Shown: in pieces, positions 40,806 through 42,796 of the stretch | Position numbering within the stretch: position 1 is the first letter of the stretch | How the letters are laid out: each line of letters begins with the position of its first letter | Assembly: GCA_036499395.1 (NCBI GenBank) | Contig: DASYDW010000086.1 | Coordinates: 1 to 42,796 of the forward strand | Source of the DNA: Pirellulales bacterium | GTDB taxonomy: Bacteria; Planctomycetota; Planctomycetia; Pirellulales; JACPPG01 | Direction: 5' to 3' | Length of the DNA stretch: 42,796 bases | Program-made: the position numbers and the translations under genes | The notes under the pieces: model-generated | What the model saw: the letters and a program-made list of their open reading frames with translations, nothing else | Told to the model about the DNA's origin: nothing | Databases searched by the model: none

Positions 40806-42796
40806 CTAGGCGGCCGTTTCGCTGACCAACTGCCGAAACGCGGGCGAATCGTGGCCGTGAGCCGTCTTCTCTTGCTTGCGGCTCTTGCGAATCGTCTCCA
40901 GCACGATCTCCTCGATGCGGCGGGCCATCCCTTCCTCGTCCGGAAAGCCTTTGACGTAGGCCGTGCCATTCCGCGCACGACATGCACGCTCGACGTCGTC
41001 GCGCATGATCTGCTGAACCTCGCGAGCCATGATCTCGGGCGAAGGGTTGAGCAGGAAAATATTGTCTTCGCCGCCGTAGTTGACCGCTGCCGCGTCGCGA
41101 CCGATGTCGGCCACGGCCAGGCCACACGCCATCATCTCGTACGGCACCAGGCTGGGATTCGTCGTCGAGAACACAATGCCCAGGTCAGCGTTGCGATATA
41201 GCTCCGCCAGTGCCTGCAGGCTTGGCAGCATCTTCATATTCACGTGCTCGAACGGCACGCTGTCACTGGGAATTTTCGACGAACCGTACAGCACGACCTC
41301 CACGTCCGGATTGCGCCGCTTGAACTGCGCGAGCATCGCGATTCCCAGTTCATAGCAGCGGCGGTTCCATTCGGGCCGTGCGAAGAACAGCACGCGCCGA
41401 TGACGAATCTCGCGAGCTCCCGGCCGATAGACGGACATGTCTATCGGAAAATAGAACTCGTGAACGTCTTGGCTGTACTCGCGCTCCAGGACTTTCTTGG
41501 GCCAAGGGCCGCTCGTCACATGCGTGAAGCCGAGGCGATATGTATTCTCGGCCAGGATGTATTCCGAGCCCATCGGATAGAACATGGGCTCGAAATCCTG
41601 CACGAAGTAGAACGGATGACGAATCTTGTGCCGGTTCGCCTGCAAGCAGTAAGCGGTCGACCAATGCGTGGCGAAACAGGCATCGTGCCGCAGCGTGGTG
41701 CCGCGATAACGATGAAATTCGACGTTCGACAGATCGTAGAAGTTCTGGCAGACGAACTCTTTGGTCGTGTCGTCGTTGGTTTCCGTGTGGTAGAGCGTGA
41801 TCCGGTGGCCAAATTCGCTCAGCTTCTTCGCCGCGCGGTAAATATTACGATGCCCGCCCGATCCGGCCGACGGCTGCGGCACGATCCAGGCAATGTCGAG
41901 GCATTCGGGATCGCACTGACCATCATCGGCCGTGGCCACGATCGAGCGATAGACGTCGACGATGCCCGCCGCGCAGGAATTGATCGAAAACGCCGGCACA
42001 AATCGCGCGGCCGCGGCGCGGCCGATCTCCTCGCGCAGCTTTCGATTCGAAACCAAACGATCGAGGGCGGCAAACCATTCGGCGGGTGTGGCAGCGACGA
42101 AGCCGTCCCGGCCGTGGGTGACGCAATTGCCGTAACTATCGGTCGCCGACACAACCGTTGGTACGCCCACCAGGGCCGCCTCGAAAATCTTTAGTTCGCT
42201 TTTGCCGGCCGTGAAAGGGTTGTCAAGTTCCAACGGCGCGATGTTGATATCGACCGCGGCCAGCTCGCGCAGCATGTCCAGCGGAGGCATGAATCTCTTG
42301 CGGATTACGCGGCTTTCCAACTCCTTGAATTCTGCCGGCAACACCAAGGGACCGACGATCAGAAATTCGACTTCCGGCCGCTCGCGCATCACCTTGGCGA
42401 CGGCTCCCGCGGCTTCGAGGAAATCCTTGTTGTGCGTGGCCGAGCCTGAGAAATAGCCGATGCGGATCTTGGCGCCGTCGCGATTGCTCGCCGGCAGCGT
42501 TGCGGCGGTCTCAAGCTGTGCGGCATTGATCGTGTTCGGGATCACATAGGCCGGTTTGCCCAATTGCTGAACGCGGCGTTGCAAGAACGACGTCGTACAA
42601 GTCACGGCGTCGGCTTCGAGCAGCATCTCGCGGTAGCCGCACACGCCGCGCCGATACTCGGCAACTTGCTCCGGCGTATAGCCACTGATGCCGTCGACGT
42701 GGTGAATGCTTTCTGGTTCGAAGATCAAATCGTCGAGGTCGAAGACGACCGGGATCTGCAAGCGCCGCGCTTCGTCGACCACCGCGGCCACGGCGG
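40806..42796 (-). CDS. Two-domain family 4 glycosyltransferase with WsaF-like C-terminal domain, 5'-partial
   Basis: The frame is open to the right edge of the window, so the start lies outside; 663 codons are seen. The apparent first Met at 42791 is an internal GTG. The first domain is only the C-terminal part of a GT-B enzyme (about 1-285): ATHNKDFLEAA, FMPPLDMLRELAAVDINIAP and ELKIFEAALVGVPTVVSATD, lacking its own N-terminal acceptor half in this window. The second domain (about 298-650) opens IAWIVPQPSAGSGGHRNIYR and has HPFYFVQDFEPMFYPMGSEY, LFFARPEWNRRCYELGIAML and TTNPSLVPYEMMACGLAVAD. This resembles WsaF-type rhamnosyltransferases of S-layer glycan synthesis. It is first in the visible cluster. 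Confidence 0.88.
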   Translation of the reverse strand, partial: AVAAVVDEARRLQIPVVFDLDDLIFEPESIHHVDGISGYTPEQVAEYRRGVCGYREMLLEADAVTCTTSFLQRRVQQLGKPAYVIPNTINAAQLETAATLPASNRDGAKIRIGYFSGSATHNKDFLEAAGAVAKVMRERPEVEFLIVGPLVLPAEFKELESRVIRKRFMPPLDMLRELAAVDINIAPLELDNPFTAGKSELKIFEAALVGVPTVVSATDSYGNCVTHGRDGFVAATPAEWFAALDRLVSNRKLREEIGRAAAARFVPAFSINSCAAGIVDVYRSIVATADDGQCDPECLDIAWIVPQPSAGSGGHRNIYRAAKKLSEFGHRITLYHTETNDDTTKEFVCQNFYDLSNVEFHRYRGTTLRHDACFATHWSTAYCLQANRHKIRHPFYFVQDFEPMFYPMGSEYILAENTYRLGFTHVTSGPWPKKVLEREYSQDVHEFYFPIDMSVYRPGAREIRHRRVLFFARPEWNRRCYELGIAMLAQFKRRNPDVEVVLYGSSKIPSDSVPFEHVNMKMLPSLQALAELYRNADLGIVFSTTNPSLVPYEMMACGLAVADIGRDAAAVNYGGEDNIFLLNPSPEIMAREVQQIMRDDVERACRARNGTAYVKGFPDEEGMARRIEEIVLETIRKSRKQEKTAHGHDSPAFRQLVSETAA

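Noticed and set aside
40774..41127. Upstream extension of the epimerase
   Set aside because: It is Arg/Gly-rich shadow sequence of the glycosyltransferase gene; the Rossmann motif starts at ATG 40773.

Overview
The window looks like a chromosome segment of a GC-rich planctomycete, most likely of the Pirellula/Lacipirellula type. The evidence is two DUF1559 pilin-like proteins with the H-x9-DG motif, a Tat-exported DUF1501 protein, a decayed autotransporter-repeat/dockerin/PEP-CTERM gene, an ECF sigma factor followed by a large single-pass membrane protein, and many secreted proteins. This placement comes from family content only; there is no rRNA or tRNA. No phage, insertion sequence, CRISPR array or RNA gene of a known class was recognised.

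Layout. (1) 1-1523: 3' part of a long SPFH/Band-7 protein, open to the left edge, closed by a strong hairpin terminator. (2) 1657-2751: a lone, AT-richer gene with a C-terminal HEPN-like RNAIMH motif. (3) 2978-13269: a multidrug-efflux locus. A periplasmic adaptor lipoprotein and two complete tandem RND permeases lie on the plus strand. Facing them on the minus strand are the outer-membrane factor and, coupled to it by ATGA, a small secreted protein with three DYCRKPLPG repeats. (4) 13270-14032: a 763-base noncoding region with a promoter-like sequence, several inverted repeats and a terminator, ending in a hairpin that carries the ribosome binding site of the next gene. (5) 14033-18530: DUF1559 protein, pseudogene with an in-frame TAG, terminator, DUF1559/HEAT-lipoprotein pair, and a His/Asp-rich secreted protein. 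(6) 18531-23289: DUF1501 protein, ECF sigma factor with its membrane partner, and an exported dienelactone hydrolase. (7) 23332-23432: a short imperfect palindromic repeat. (8) 23557-27707: an exported GHL6-type glycoside hydrolase coupled by ATGA to an exported alpha/beta-hydrolase. (9) 27744-31419, minus: acetate kinase and phosphoketolase. (10) 31592-42796, minus, open to the right edge: eight tightly packed genes for a surface glycan.

How the genes work together. Section 3 gives all parts of a tripartite pump, with two non-identical RND subunits. In section 10, a GHMP kinase of HddA type and a fused nucleotidyltransferase/GmhB-type phosphatase would make a nucleotide-activated heptose. 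An NAD-dependent epimerase may modify it, and three multidomain glycosyltransferases and two methyltransferases would build and decorate the glycan. Phosphoketolase and acetate kinase convert pentose- or hexose-phosphate through acetyl phosphate to acetate and ATP. Sections 6 and 8 suggest an organism that degrades complex carbohydrates.

No single locus is clearly a new system. The best leads are the structured noncoding region with its RBS hairpin (13526-14034), the Cys-rich repeat protein coupled to the efflux outer-membrane factor, the solitary HEPN-like gene and the fused heptose-activation enzyme.
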